Shown: positions 20,313-32,580, numbered from the stretch's first letter. The stretch is 64,000 nucleotides of DNA from Euborellia annulipes (GCA_023213315.1 JAKCPI010005554.1:1-64000), one strand, 5' to 3'. The notes: generated from the sequence alone by a model not told the origin. Made by a program: numbers and translations.

Positions 20313-23300
20313 AAAGGTTGTCTGTCCATTACTAGGTAAAGTACCTGTTATAAATAAATCATGTCGCTTGAATAAATTAGAAAATAAATAAAATTTTAAA
20401 CTTTTTTAAAGGGAAATTTAACAAGAAATATGAGCTTTTATTATATTATGGGGGGGGGGGGCTAGGCCAGTTTTTTTTTTTTTGTTATAGGAGAAATGGT
20501 GGGAGCACTTTGAGACACATTCTACACGGCTGTGAAATCATTTTTATCATTATATTTTTTTTTTAAAAACCATACCAATTTAGTAAAGAAATCAATTTAA
20601 AAATTTTGTTTTAGGGAAGTTTAAGACCAGTGACGCAGCATTTCAAATCTTTTGGGGGCTTATAATTTAAATAGACTATATAATTTTTTTAAATAAATCG
20701 TTTGAAAAAAATTAAAATTTTTTCTGATGGCAAAGCAACCCAAACCCCCACCTTGAGAAGAAATTAGGAAACTAGGGCTACTCTAAAAAAAAATTTGTCT
20801 CCTGGAGTATCCATAAATATAAAAAAATTATTTATTCTTATATATGATAGTAATTTTATTTTTGGTAAGCAAAATTATGAAGATGAGAATGGTAAAAAAT
20901 ATCACCTATTATTTTTTAGAAAAAAAAATTAGTCAAGCGCTCGCCCCCGCCCCCAAATTTTGAATCCTACTGACAAATATCAATCTATCTATGACAAAGA
21001 GCTAACATAATTCTCTGGATGACAATAAATATATTAATATTTAATTGTGCCCGAGTCTCAAATTGTCACACTTTCCCCTATTAATTAAATAAATCGTCAA
21101 TATTTGCCAAGTCTTAGTAAAAAATAAATAAAATAAATGAAAATTGGTTCAATAGTTTCTTTCATTTCTCATGTAAATATATTTTATTTAAGTTATTTAA
21201 TATAATGGACAAAAGTAGGCATTTTAAATTTGTATTATTTTTTTGGGGGAAATCTTTTTAAATATATGTAAATATATTGTCATTAAAATCATTTATACTC
21301 TATTAAAATTGTAGAAGTATATATTATATATATATATTTATATGTAAGCAATATATAATTTTTATTTCATTCTTTGTAAAAATATTCAACCAAAGAGAAA
21401 TAAATGATTGAGTAACAATATATAAAGTAGTTCATAAAAAATTTGCGGAATTTAACTTGGCAAAATTTTAAAAACCATAATTTTGACGATTTATCAACAT
21501 TCTTGTAAAATTCTGTCAATATTGTGTAACATTTATTATTTATTATGAATATACGTTTAAAAAGCTTATCACAAGAGAGTTAAAAATTAAATATAACCTG
21601 TTTTCTATATATTTCTATAAACCTGTTAAATTAATCTGGATAAATAAGTTTATATATACAAATATATATATATATAGACTTTAAAGTATAAAATGCCAAC
21701 TAATCATTTGATTAAACAGGAACTAATGCATAGAAATCTTTATCAATCTATTTTCTTTACCATCAGTGCTATTTTTTAAGAAAAATTTTGTTTTAATTAA
21801 GTCAAAAACAATAATTTTTTTAAAAGCAAAATAAAATAAAAAACTATCTTTTTTACAATTCATAGATACGCTAATTGAAATTTCGATGATCTAGACAGGG
21901 CCCTGAACCCGAGATAAAAATAAAAATTTTGGATCTTTTCTTATATCCTTACATATTAATATAATTCTTATATAAGCCCGAGTCTAGAAGTCAAATGAAC
22001 TAGAATAAATGAATTTTTTTTTTTCATTATCTATATAAATTTAGAATTTAGTGATTGGACCATGGACTCCGGGGCATCTGCTCCATTTGTCCTGGTGATA
22101 AAAAAAATTTCAAATTCTAGATTGGGTATAAATTCTAAACCAAGGGTGCCCGATTCTCTCGCTACTTTTTGAAGCTATCTTAATACCAAATTGATTAAAT
22201 TTTAAATTGTAATAAATTAAAATAAGATAAAGTGTGGGATATTTTTATACTAAATAATAATTAACTAAAGGTGCCAATTGATGTGTTTTTTTTTCTAAAG
22301 ATCCTATATTCATTTCATTATATGACCCATTTTCAAAATACGTAAAATTTAATAATAAATTAATTAATTATTCTATTCATTGTGAACTAAAATAAATTTC
22401 AGAATGCTATATTATTAAGCATGTCTGCTTAGATAGAATTACTAACACTTATGCTGACACACGTATTCAATCATCTGTATCACAACTAGAACTGCACAGT
22501 TTGTCCTTAACATACTACTTAAAATTTGTTTTTGAATTTACTCTTTTTTTCTAACCATGAATTCGTTATAACATCAATTTACAGTTTTTCTTCCATAGCT
22601 TAGTAGCAAACTTTATATAAAATTTGAAAATCATATATGATTGTGTTCATATAACTATAAAACAACTATGATGAACTATGTAGTTAAAACTTAAAAATTA
22701 TTATGTTTTATTTGGTATAAACATCTGCAGGAACTGTTGTATATGAAAGTAACTTAAGTAGGATGTTATAATTATACCATTCATTAAAATATAAATATAC
22801 TTGTGGTACATTGGCATTCGAAGTCAGTCTTGTAAAAGTAAAAAATAAGATAAAGTTGGAAACTGTTTTTCTCCAACTTCCCTATGTAAACTTAGGAAGC
22901 ACAATATAACATATCCCCTATTGTTGGGTTAACAAAGATGAGATTTCATACAAATAATTACATAAAACAACATGTATTTATCTGAAAACTTATAGCATCG
23001 GAAACATATTTTGTATGAACTCCCACCTTACATCACAATACTTTTAATTAGCTAGTTAATGCTCCCATTCAGTTTACTTTTCTACCAGCACCCTTTAACT
23101 TAACCATCACAAATAGTGTATTTATATTTATTCTGGTAAAGATGACATGTCTGTTGCAGAGAAATTCCATTTCGAATATGTAAAAATATTTCATTTTAAT
23201 TTCGTATCTATATACATACATTTAAACATATATGTATATCTAAGGTAATATATTTATATATATATATGTATCAGTTTAATTGAATAAACTCATTAAATGA

Positions 23301-23318
23301 ATTCATTATATATCAGTA

Positions 23319-23324
23319 TTTATT
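23319..23324 (-). terminator. Candidate poly(A) signal for ribbon
   Basis: AATAAA on the minus strand lies about 107 nt past the stop codon. It is the nearest canonical hexamer, but further ones exist downstream, so the true 3' end may be more distal. Confidence 0.35.
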
Positions 23325-23430
23325 GAATGATTTAAAAAAGATATCTTCTATTATATAACGTTATGAATTCAAAACGGATAATTCTCTAACAACATTTAAA
23401 ATATGATGATAAAAAATTATTCTCCAGAAA

Positions 23431-24092
23431 TTAATTTTGTCCATTTTGTTCAATAAATAGAGACTGATCGTCTCTAGAATGAACCAAAGGAGAGGAAACA
23501 TTATCCTCTTCAATTGAACTATTGTTGTTATCACGAGATTTTGTCCCACTGCTCTTATGCTCATCTTCTTTACTAGAAATTTCCAGAGGTAAGGGTAAAG
23601 TTGGCGGAAAGAGTTCTCGGTTCTTTTCAGATTGGGGTAACAAGTGTATCATGCTAACAGGAACCGGAAATGACGCGGCAAAATCAGGATAAAAGCTGGC
23701 AGCTGAATAAGGATTAAATCCTGCTCCAACAGAAATGAGATCATGCTCAGGTGGGACTGAATCCTCTTGAAGATTTGACTTACCAGTTGCGTTGTTATTA
23801 TTATTATTGTTATTCGGTGATGGGACCATTGGTCCAAGTCCTAATAACTCCAAAGGTCCGCCAGGGCTTCCAAGGCAGTCTTTTTTCAGTTGCTCTAACT
23901 TTAAAGATTTTCCGTACTTCCCTCTTACATACATTAAAAGGCTATTGTAAGGAATTCCGAAAATTCTAGAAGCTTGAGATGTAGTCATTTTCTTATTCCA
24001 AACATGTTGTAATGCCTCCGTAAGTTCCGCATTGGTCCAAGATCTCGGAGGGCCTCCTCTAGGAGCACTATGCTGCCCTTTAGGTCTTCCCA
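23431..24092 (-). CDS. rib: ribbon exon 8: Pipsqueak HTH and C-terminus
   Basis: The acceptor TTTTAG is followed by TGGGAAGACC. Joined to the preceding A it makes ATG, so the Met that opens GRPKGQHSAPRGGPP is internal, not a start. The HTH follows directly. A run of eight Asn (GTTATTATTATT on the plus strand) and an acidic/Ser-rich tail lead to the stop at 23431. Confidence 0.9.
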
Positions 24093-27000
24093 CTAAAATA
24101 AAGAATTTTCATTTAGTGAAATATTTAAAAATGACAATAATAAATAATAAGAAATAAATAAAGAAAAATGATATTGCCTTTTGTCTTACTTTTTCTCTTG
24201 CCCATTATTATATGATTATCTGATCTATGATGTTCAGGTGTTTCAGGTAATAATGGGGTTCTACAACTTTCCATTCCAGGAAAAAACCCCAAAGGGGAAT
24301 CTAGAGAAAAAACTGAAAATTCCATTGTTTAGTAAGGATTAATTGACTGTATTATAATAAATATAATGTTTATTTATTTTTACCATGGGGTGGTGTTAAT
24401 GAAAGAGCAGAAACAGATGGAAGAAGAGGAAATGTTGAACTGTCCAAAGATGACTCCTAAAATGAAATAAAAAATAAATAAATAGAAGAGAAAATAAATC
24501 AAGTTAATTGATAAATTTAATTTTAATAAATCATAACTAACTGGAGGAGGAGGCGGTAAGCTTAGAGATTCAAGGCTATTGCAAAATTCTATTCTTTCTC
24601 TTTCTCTTTCTCTCTCTCGTTCTCTTTCTCGTTCTTTCTCCTTATCCCTTTCTCTTTCCTTTTCTCTTTCCCTGTGTTCTCGTTCAGGAGAAAGTGCTTC
24701 GACGCCTGAAGTTGTTTCTGTAGTCATTTGATGTTGATGTTCCTCTGTTTCTAATTTCAAGAGAGGATGTGGTGAAGGGATGGTTGTCTGAGATGGAGCT
24801 GGAGGTAAATTAGGTAAAATGCTTGGTTGGATAATAGGAGATTCTTGTCTTGAAGTCTTTTTCATGGATAAATTTTCAGCAGTTTCTACTGGAGGTGAAA
24901 CAGGTGGTTTTGATAAATCTTGAGGAATACAAAGATCTCCTGATCTCCGTCTGGGACGGGCCTGAAAATAATATTATATTAGTTGCTTTTTGAGGTTGTG
25001 GCTGTGATGTGATTATACTGGAGAATTGGAGATATCAGCCAAATTGGGATTGTCCAGGTTAATAAAACTTCCAGAATTAGCCTGGACAATCCCAATTTGG
25101 CTGATATCTCCATTTCTCCACTATAATAATATTATATTATTATTATTTAATGATTTAATACAATTGATTCATCAAAAAAAAAGTTTTATCAATTTTAGAA
25201 AAAATAAAAATTTAATATTTTGGACTAAATATTTTTAATATGGAAGAATAGACTAATTAATTAAAATTAGGCATTTTTCTATTAATTAACCAGCCATTTT
25301 TGATAGTATTTTTTACGGAGATTAAAATTTTTAATGAATTATAATTATAAATTTTTTTCAAACAATTTCTATTATATCGTTGATTTTAAAGAAAATTTTT
25401 TTTTTATATACCCGTAAATTAGTATTTTAAAATTTGTTATAATTTAGGTCATATCATATATAAGTTCTTAAACTAACTTCGGAGTTATTAAGGATTCGTT
25501 GAGGTATCCTACTCTAGCGTCCCAATTGTTTTATCATATTATAGGAAATAAAAATTTTAGAATATCAAAATATATATTTTTTATTTTAACAAGAGAGTAT
25601 ACAATCGTAGTATAAATTAGAAACAAAAGTAAATAAATTTTTTTTTAATATAGAAAATTTTTTTTACATAAATTAAATATACAGAACCTGGCAAGAAAAT
25701 TTTGAACACCGGGAGGTTATCTCCTCTCACTCTGTATTGAATAGTTTTTTCTTTTTTCTAAAGAAAATCAGAAAATCAATTCATTTAGGGCCATATGCAA
25801 GCACGCATTTTTACTTTTTATAATACTAACTGTGCCGACTGCCTTTTATTTTAATGTTAAATTTTTTTATCAATTGGCAATTATATTACGTACACAGCTT
25901 GCAACCGCAAGACATGCATTCAGCATTGGTCGCGAATTTATAACATTTTATGTGGTGAAAGGGTGAAGTGAGTTTTATAATTGTTAAGTACTCATGTTTA
26001 TTTATTTTATCCTGTTAAATTATTTGTGAATGTATGTTTTTAGCTATCCTCTGAGGATATGGAGCTTTTATGCCCCCGAAATATTCGGAATTTCCAAATT
26101 AAATTTTAATTTTGCCAAAAAATAGCAATCGTTTTATTTTATTTCAATTAAACCTATAATTGGGAACACCACACCTTTATATCTATTTTTGTTTACATAA
26201 TATAAATTATATCTATATTGATATATTAAAATAAAAGTGAGAGACCAAAGTTTTTCTTGGGAATTACCTGTTTCCTTCGTGGTTGAGGAGAGGTGGGCGG
26301 CGGTGGAGGGTTTTCAGAAAAATTAAGTTGTATGCTTGGCAATCGAACAGGATGTTCAAAACCTGAACCTGGGGAGGGCGAAAAAGGCGAAAGAATTGGA
26401 GCCGCTTCTTTCACAGAAGAAAACATCCTTCCGGAAGAATACACTCCAAGACTGGACAGAGGAGGTGGCGAGTAGGACACTTGCGTGGCAGAAGTCACAG
26501 GAACAGCGGCTTCCTTCTCCGAAAGAACTTGTTCGGTGTGTGCCAACCCCCGCACCTGGAAAATCATATCAAAATTGAAAATCAAATACCTTCATTGTTA
26601 AAAATTTGAAATTGAGAGATCGAAAAGTCGTTTTTGGGCCCAGGCTACATCCAAAAGTGACCTTTCTTCGGTTTAATTAATTGCAGTCCATTATTGGTCC
26701 AGTAATATATCACTCAATAATGGAATTATTTCATTAATCTAAGATGAGTAAATAAAATATTTCAACAAGTCACCTGTAGAGATTCTGCAGCCTTGATGAG
26801 AGATGCGATTTGTTCCTGAGCGATACTGATTTCTCCTTTATACATGAAGTCAATAATTGCTTGAACTTCCCAGCCCCGTAAATCTTTTAGGACGATTACT
26901 GGATGCTTGCATGGATTTTCCGAAAATATGCGTTGAAAATAAGGGCTAAAACCAAAAATAATTATTATTAATTTAAAATTATATATGACATTAAAAATGT

Positions 27001-30000
27001 TGTATTTTTGTATTACTAATAATAATTAAGATCTAGAAAAATTATTTTTTCTAATAGACTTGTTTGACTAATTAAGTGTATTATCTTCTATTATAATAAA
27101 AGAATAGAACTTTTCGGTGAGCGCACTGAGTAATTTATAAGGATCCAAAATTTGTATTTTACCAAAATATATAAAGGGAGCCTTTATTCTCCTTTTTAAA
27201 ATAATGAAGTTGCCAGAAGGTTTCTTATATTTAAAATTGTAAGATTATATACATTGGAATTTTAAATATGAGGGCTCTAATAAATGTTAAATAGAAATAA
27301 TTGATTTTTAAATAAAGAACGAACCAAACATAGTTATAGTACAATAGTTGTATGAACATAAAACAATCTATTTAATCAGGTAAATTAAATTAAATACACA
27401 AAGTTATATTTTTCAATATATTATTTATTATATACACTGAGTGTCAAAATACGTATAAACTGTTTAACCATTAAATAATATATTGAAAAATATAGGCCTA
27501 ATTAATTTAATTTACCTGATTAAATCATAATCTTTCAATTAGAGCCGACGGTTCTCAGTTTAAATTTAATATAACAAAATTAAGATCAGAACAACCTTAT
27601 GGGATAGAATATTACAAATTTTTCAGTGCTTCTATTTAATGTTATTGTCAAAATAATATCAATAATACTTATAAATAAATAATTATTCAATATGGAATCT
27701 TTTTTCAAAGTTTTACTTTTTTTGCTCATGAAACTCATCAATTAATTTAACAAAATTAATTTGTTTTGTAAATTTTTATTTGATTAAAAAGATTTTCATA
27801 ATTTTTCTTGAGCTAAATTTGTTTTATAATTCATAGTTTTTATTTTTATTTTTTTATTTGGCAATTTATTAATTTTCATTTTCAATGCCGCACACTTGTC
27901 TCGTCCCTAAATATTACATATTTCTAAATGAAAATTTTATATAATAGAATTTTTAGAATTTACTAAATTTCAATTTTTTGAGAATTGTTTTAAAATATTT
28001 TTCACTCATATGCTATAGAAAAAGACACAACTTTTGTAATTTAAGGGCGGGTTTCAATTTTCCCCTCCAGGCTCCTAAATAAATTATTTGAATTTGAATA
28101 TTTAAAATTTCTGAAACTTTTTTATTTTAATATTATACGATCAATCTTAAAAATTTATAAGTACATTTTTCAAATTAGAGTATATGTTTTATTTGAAAGA
28201 AGGAGGGTGAGCAAAATCTTTGGAGGGCACCAAACTATCCCATGAATTATCACAATTGGGCATAGGCATACATTAAAATAATAATTATCACTCAAAGGAC
28301 ATCTTTGAAACAAAACAGCAGCAAAGGGATATATATTAAATACGAAAAATATTGCATCTATAATTTAGCCATTAGTTTTAATTTTTTTAGGACTTAGGTA
28401 TATACATGTTGTAATTTCAGATATTTGGGTAAGTAAGGGGAGGATAATTTCACCCCTAGGTATCAACCATAGTGTGTTTTTTTAGAAGAGCCTCTTGAAC
28501 CTAATCTATCCTATGTGTACTTTCTCAAATTACGAGAGTTCCTTCATAGGTACCACAAGTCCTAAGACATTGAAAGGATAAAGAACTCGGAGTTAAAAGA
28601 AACAAAACACATGAAAAAAAATCATCCCTCCTCCTAAATAGGATTCTTGGAGGATTTTTTTATTGAAAAATATTTATTGTAAATTTAATTTTTATAAATG
28701 AAATTTGTTTTTGTCTTCGAGAGAAGAGCTCGCCTCTTTTGGACCAATATTTGTTAGAGAATTTTATCTTTTACAAATATTAGTTTATTCTTTGTATTAA
28801 TAATTATATACAGCTTTGGTGGAAAGTATTAGGCACCGGACAATTTCTTGTATATTTTAAAGAATATAAAAAAAATTTTGGAAATTAAATTTATTAATAA
28901 TATAAAATTTTAATATTTAAGAATTAAAAATGTAATGCACACTTTATATTCCTAATACTAATACCAAAACTGTATTTATTTATTATTAACTTATATAAAA
29001 ATCTTCCCCGAAATTACTACTAATATTAAATACTTATTTTAATTAGATTAGATACTTTTTTTTATTTAAAAAGAATAAAAATATTTTAAAGAAAATAATG
29101 AATGAATATTGTTTATTAGTATAATTAAAAATAGAAAAATGTTAAACTTTTAACTATAGTCAAATACAAGGCTATTATTGGTTTATTAAATTTCATTTTT
29201 CAGTCATGGAAGAGGCTAATAATATATAAAAATAAATTACAATTTCATCCTTACTAATTCAAAATCTACTTTTGTATTTTATTTTGCTTAAGAGTATTTT
29301 TCTACGTGGAACGTGTCTTTGCCATAAAAAGACATTATATATCAAGCAGTTTTTAATTTATAATCATTCTAATACGCATATTGAATTAAATTAAGCTTAT
29401 ATAAAAGTTTTTTTTTTTTTAATTTGTTACTTATTTCACATTTAAAAGTTTTCCTGTATTCTTTATAATTATTACATAAATATATGATATTGGAAATAAA
29501 TCTTGTACAATAATCAGAAAAAAAATCTTTAGTTTTAAATAGTAAATCTAATTTTAGTGAGCGAGGTCTACCTGATCAGGTAGGACATGAAAGACGCGTA
29601 GGACACGAAGGACGCGGCAGGGCGAAGAGCCCACAAGGTGCACGCAAGGGCCAAGAGAGTGCGCGCCTGTGCCTAAGACGCGCCCTTCGGCAATTCGGCC
29701 CTTTCAGCCTTTCAGGCTCTTTTGCCCTTATCCTTATCACTTATCACTTGTCAATCCTCTCTTATCAAGTCCTCCTGAAGCTTGATAATCCTTTTATTTC
29801 GTACATTTTCTTTCATTCCATCACAAAATCTTTTCCTATAATATCATTGTATTTGGTGCAACAAACAGTAAATTTTATTTAACAAAATTTGATCTAGAAA
29901 AACTAAATAATTACAATGAAACAAATTACTATTTTCTAATTACAAACCTATTTAGAGTTACTTCAATCAAACAAAAACATTTAATAAAACAATATAATAA

Positions 30001-30601
30001 GGACGAGACTTTCTTGAGTAGTTGACAAAAAAAAAAATTTCAAAAATGTATAAAATTAACTATTTTTTATTTCATGTGAATGGTATTATTTAGGAGAAAG
30101 TGGAGGAAGAATAAGAGAAAATTGTTTTCTAAATTTTTTTTTTTAATTTTATTGTTAAGAATTCTTAGGGTGATTTTCAAAAAAAAAAAAAAAAAAAAAT
30201 AGTTTGAATTAAAATTTTAAAAGTAAAATGATAATTTTTCACATTTATACAATATGTACATAAAATTGAAATAATTTGCTCACTTAGAAAAATTACATTT
30301 CTGCCCAGATGTTTGGTTTATTTGCACTGTCAAACATGAAAGTACTTAGATGTTGTGATTTTCCGAATGGGTAAACAGTCATTATTGATATATACATACA
30401 TAACACGTTATTTTAAAATAAGTTTTTCTTTTACCTGCAGGCGGAGAGGACGACTTTATGAGCACGAACAGATGACTCTTCGCAGACGAGAGTGACATCG
30501 ACCAGCGACTCGTTCTGCAGAAGAGTATCGAAGGCGTGTAAAATATGATTCTGGTGGTTATTCCACCGCAGACTATAATGTGGTGTCTCCATCGCTTTCA
30601 T
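23431..30601 (-). CDS. rib: BTB-Pipsqueak transcription factor, ribbon-like
   Basis: Coding exons are 30601-30435, 26945-26774, 26555-26268, 24961-24542, 24456-24384, 24312-24190 and 24092-23431. They sum to 1905 nt, 634 aa plus stop, with every junction AG/GT and in frame. Residues about 7-115 are a BTB dimerisation domain (HYSLRWNNHQ, LVDVTLVCE, RAHKVVLSAC, FMYKGEIS, ESLQVRGL). The middle is Pro/Ser-rich with ARPRRRSGDL and an Arg-Glu run. A Pipsqueak helix-turn-helix near the start of the last exon (WTNAELTEAL, TTSQASRIFGIPYNSLL, RGKYGKSLKL) should bind DNA. Family members are nuclear regulators; ribbon acts in Drosophila epithelial and tracheal morphogenesis. The BTB and HTH types and the length fit ribbon (661 aa in fly, from memory) better than bric-a-brac. 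The first ATG (30601) has weak context. The second (30592, GCGATGG) is stronger and would give 631 aa. Confidence 0.85.
24190..24312 (-). CDS. rib: ribbon exon 7, with two in-frame acceptors
   Basis: It ends MGKRK plus A|GTAAGA and encodes SPLGFFPGMESCRTPLLPET. Two AG acceptors 12 nt apart (start 24312 or 24300) keep the frame and differ by four residues (VFSL). Sequence alone does not say which is used. Confidence 0.8.
24384..24456 (-). CDS. rib: ribbon exon 6: short Ser/Leu/Pro exon
   Basis: 73 nt (TTTTAG/GAGTCA to CCATG/GTAAAA) encoding ESSLDSSTFPLL and then SVSALSLTPPH. It ends in phase 1. It is too short to stand out by frame length; splice sites and frame continuity define it. Confidence 0.8.
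24542..24961 (-). CDS. rib: ribbon exon 5: ARPRRRS motif and Arg-Glu repeat
   Basis: 140 codons between TTTTCAG/GCCCGT and CCTCCA/GTTAGT. It begins ARPRRRSGDLCIPQDLSKPP, a basic segment of nuclear-localisation type. About 40 residues near its end are almost only R, E, K and D, encoded by a (TCTCTT)n-like tract at about 24592-24675, so this stretch should vary in length between individuals. It ends in SLSLPPPPP. Confidence 0.85.
25019..25120. repeat. 40-bp near-perfect hairpin in ribbon intron 5
   Basis: Arms 25019-25058 and 25081-25120 are complementary at 39 of 40 positions around a 22-nt loop. Each arm includes GATATCAGCCAAATTGGG. In the pre-mRNA this would form a strong stem-loop. It may be a tiny foldback element or a precursor of small RNA. 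Confidence 0.75.
26048..26092 (+). ncRNA. Hammerhead-like motif (weak) in a ribbon intron
   Basis: CTGAGGA 26051-26057, a G/C stem II with a mismatch (GGAGC with GCCCCC), GAAA 26078-26081, palindromic AUAU, then U. Stem I shows about three pairs after an offset. It lies antisense to ribbon. Confidence 0.25.
26268..26555 (-). CDS. rib: ribbon exon 4: linker
   Basis: 96 codons, phase 0 at both ends (TTCCAG/GTGCGG and AAACAG/GTAATT). The sequence is Ser/Pro-rich with few charged blocks and no domain, ending in PPPPPTSPQPRRKQ. It probably forms a disordered linker. Confidence 0.85.
26774..26945 (-). CDS. rib: ribbon exon 3: second half of BTB
   Basis: 172 nt between TTTTAG and CAG/GTGACT. It reads SPYFQRIFSENPCKHPVIV, then LKDLRGWEVQAIIDFMYKG and SLIKAAESLQ. 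The ESLQ ending followed by VRGL in the next exon is the usual BTB exit in this family. Confidence 0.9.
27373..27527. mobile_element. Foldback element in ribbon intron 2
   Basis: TAATCAGGTAAATTAAATTAA and TATATTTTTCAATATATTA at the left are mirrored at the right (27474-27527). Arms are about 55-60 bp with a short gap. No frame is present. Confidence 0.65.
27528..29555. other. AT-rich interior of ribbon intron 2
   Basis: No exon, element end or structure was recognised in this 2 kb. Confidence 0.4.
29560..29775. promoter_or_regulatory. GC-rich intronic block with GATA cluster and dyad
   Basis: A perfect 16-bp palindrome, CTACCTGATCAGGTAG, at 29568-29583 contains CAGGTAG on both strands, the sequence known as the Zelda/TAGteam site in Drosophila. 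Four TTATC (GATA) sites fall at 29728, 29734, 29741 and 29762. The block is sharply GC-richer than the intron around it. Enhancer function is inference. Confidence 0.4.
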
Positions 30602-30627
30602 CAAGGAGGGGGGAGGGGGCCTTAGAT
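30435..30627 (-). CDS. rib: ribbon exon 2: start codon and first half of BTB
   Basis: The acceptor CTTGCAG (30629-30628) is followed by a 26-nt pyrimidine-rich leader, then ATG at 30601. The exon encodes through LSAC, and its donor CTGCAG/GTAAAA splits a Ser codon (AG|C). Confidence 0.85.
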
Positions 30628-30733
30628 CTGCAAGCGAAAAAAGACAAAAAACGTCACGCGAGAACTCAAAGAAAACAAAAAAAGTTTCAGTGAGGGAATT
30701 GGGTAAGAGCGTGTGAGGCAAACACACACTGAC

Positions 30734-31032
30734 CTTTTTTAAATAAATGGTTTGGAATATATCACAGACGGAGTGTCGGGAGAAGCTGTCACGGCATGAC
30801 TCCATGAGGAGATGGCACACATGAGGGACCGTTGCCGAGGACGTGTTCCTTGCACTGCAGGCCACGGGAAACTCGCGACCCGAGTCCAAGACGGTTGAAA
30901 GTGCGCATGAAACGGAAAGGGAGGGAGCAACAAGAGGAACAAGAAGAAGGGAGGCACCAACACAGACACAAGACACACGCGCACTAACTACTACAACCCG
31001 GTACCGGCAACCGGCAAACGACTGATCCAACT
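30734..31032 (-). promoter_or_regulatory. rib: ribbon promoter and 5' UTR exon
   Basis: Two arthropod initiator motifs TCAGT lie at 31034-31030 and 31025-31021 on the minus strand. A DPE-like GGTAC lies at about +28 of the first. The transcribed region is GC-rich and ends at donor AAAAAAG/GTCAGT (30734), giving a 106-nt intron before the coding exon. No TATA box is seen. Several ATGs in this leader could act as short upstream frames. Confidence 0.5.
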
Positions 31033-32580
31033 GATCTTCAAACGGTCACTTCACTTGCTGATTAGCCTACGCTCAAAGATCATCTCCTTAGAGTAGAGAG
31101 ATCAATATTCGACTGGTCTGGTCGTCATTCCGTCACCCCGAACCTGGTAAGACTGAGCGGACCAACTAAGAAGGCAGTAGAAAGACCTGCGGCCTTCGCA
31201 AGGCGAGGGATTCCCCCGCCCTCACCTCGCATTCGCACCGCCTTCTTTCAACTCCACTTCCACCTCGACTTCTTACTCCTATCTCCGTCTAAAGCGCATC
31301 TATCTCCGAATGCAATTGTTCATAAACTTAGTCTACTTTTTCTGTTAGAGACTCTCGCACTCTCGGAAGAAGTTTTAACTTTAACAGGATGCTAGTTTTT
31401 TTTAGCTTAAGGTTATTGACTGGTATTTAGGAAAAGGCACCAACATTTATTATATAGAGTGTCAAGAAAATTTTAAATTGACATTGTAATAATATTGGTG
31501 AATCCGTATATACTGCTAGATATACATAATTAAAAAATTATGTACATATTTTTTTTTTTAATTTTATTTAATATTTTTCTTTTTTAATGCATATTTACAG
31601 AAATCCTGGACATTTCAATGTTTTTATTTCATATTTATACTCTTAACAGCAAAAAAACCGGACAAATTTATTTTAGTATATATTTATAAAATTGTATTTT
31701 AAATTTAATTTTTTAAAACTTACTTTATAAAAAAAATTGAAAATATAAATATTTTGGCGATATTTCTTTCCCCTTTCTTCTCCAAATATTGACCCAAAAT
31801 AAAGAAATACTCTCTCCAAAATAAAATTCTCTTAATAAAATTGAGAGAAGCTGTTATAATTAATTTCATCTCCTCCTAAAAGACTTAAAATATTGAACAT
31901 GATGAGAGGAACCAACAATATTACGACCAACATTCATAAATAACATACGATTTTAAGTACTTTCGGATTGATTTTTAATTATTTTATTAAATATTAATAG
32001 CAGAAAAATTTATTAATTTTTGGATAAGTATAATTAATCTTTCTGAAACACAGTTATGTATGGATGTCGTCAGTTAACAATAAGTCACTAAATCTCAAAT
32101 CAATCAATCTATTACTATTAGATCTCCCAGTTGGGTCTCTCCCTCTACTTTTATTTATTTTTTCCCCTTTTCTTCCTGGTTGCATGTGCCAATGGTCATC
32201 ACCTTATTATCCATTCAAAAAAATAAATCAAAAATGATCAAGCACGGGTTCACAATAATTATACAACAGATAAAAAATAACACATATACGTAGTTCACAA
32301 TATTAAATTTAATTAATTAATATAAATAAATATAGGACATGCTGAATACAAATCGGCAGACTCCCGGCGGAAAATATTAATTGTTTATTATATAAAAATG
32401 TGCCCGGTTTCTTTTGGCTGCTAAGTGTATTTTTTTTTGTCTATAAATTCGGTCATTAGTTATAATAAATATTTTTTAGATTTTTTTTTTTAATGAATGG
32501 ATGCATAAGGTCCTAAGACATATGATGACTATTGTCATATGCGTCTAAGAAAAGCATGTGAAAAAATTAATAAGAGGGGA
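31033..32580. other. Upstream region of ribbon
   Basis: The first 300 bp are GC-rich and probably proximal promoter. Beyond about 31.4 kb the sequence is AT-rich with no recognised element. Confidence 0.4.

Larger units (their letters stand above)
14685..23318. other. Long TE-poor AT-rich tract downstream of ribbon
   Basis: About 8.6 kb with no intact element; only a SINE tail (18045-18135), one decayed hAT (20107-20312) and homopolymers were found. No frame is convincing. It lies directly 3' of the ribbon stop, and repeat density is much lower than elsewhere. This would fit a long 3' UTR or constrained regulatory DNA, but nothing in the sequence proves transcription. Confidence 0.4.

Noticed and set aside
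23431..24092. Assignment to bric-a-brac rather than ribbon
   Set aside because: From memory, the bric-a-brac HTH follows a different pattern (a SLTKAS...GIPSTTLW type). TTSQASRIFGIPYNSLL and the ESLVDVTLVC/ESLQVRGL BTB fit ribbon better. A tree would settle it.
26293..26578. Plus-strand frames over ribbon exon 4
   Set aside because: They are antisense shadows of a well-supported coding exon.
30431..31030. A 199-codon minus-strand frame running upstream of the BTB domain
   Set aside because: The part before 30627 is intron and 5' UTR: a good acceptor lies at 30628, a donor at 30734, and the upstream residues are low-complexity with no similarity to BTB-factor N-termini.
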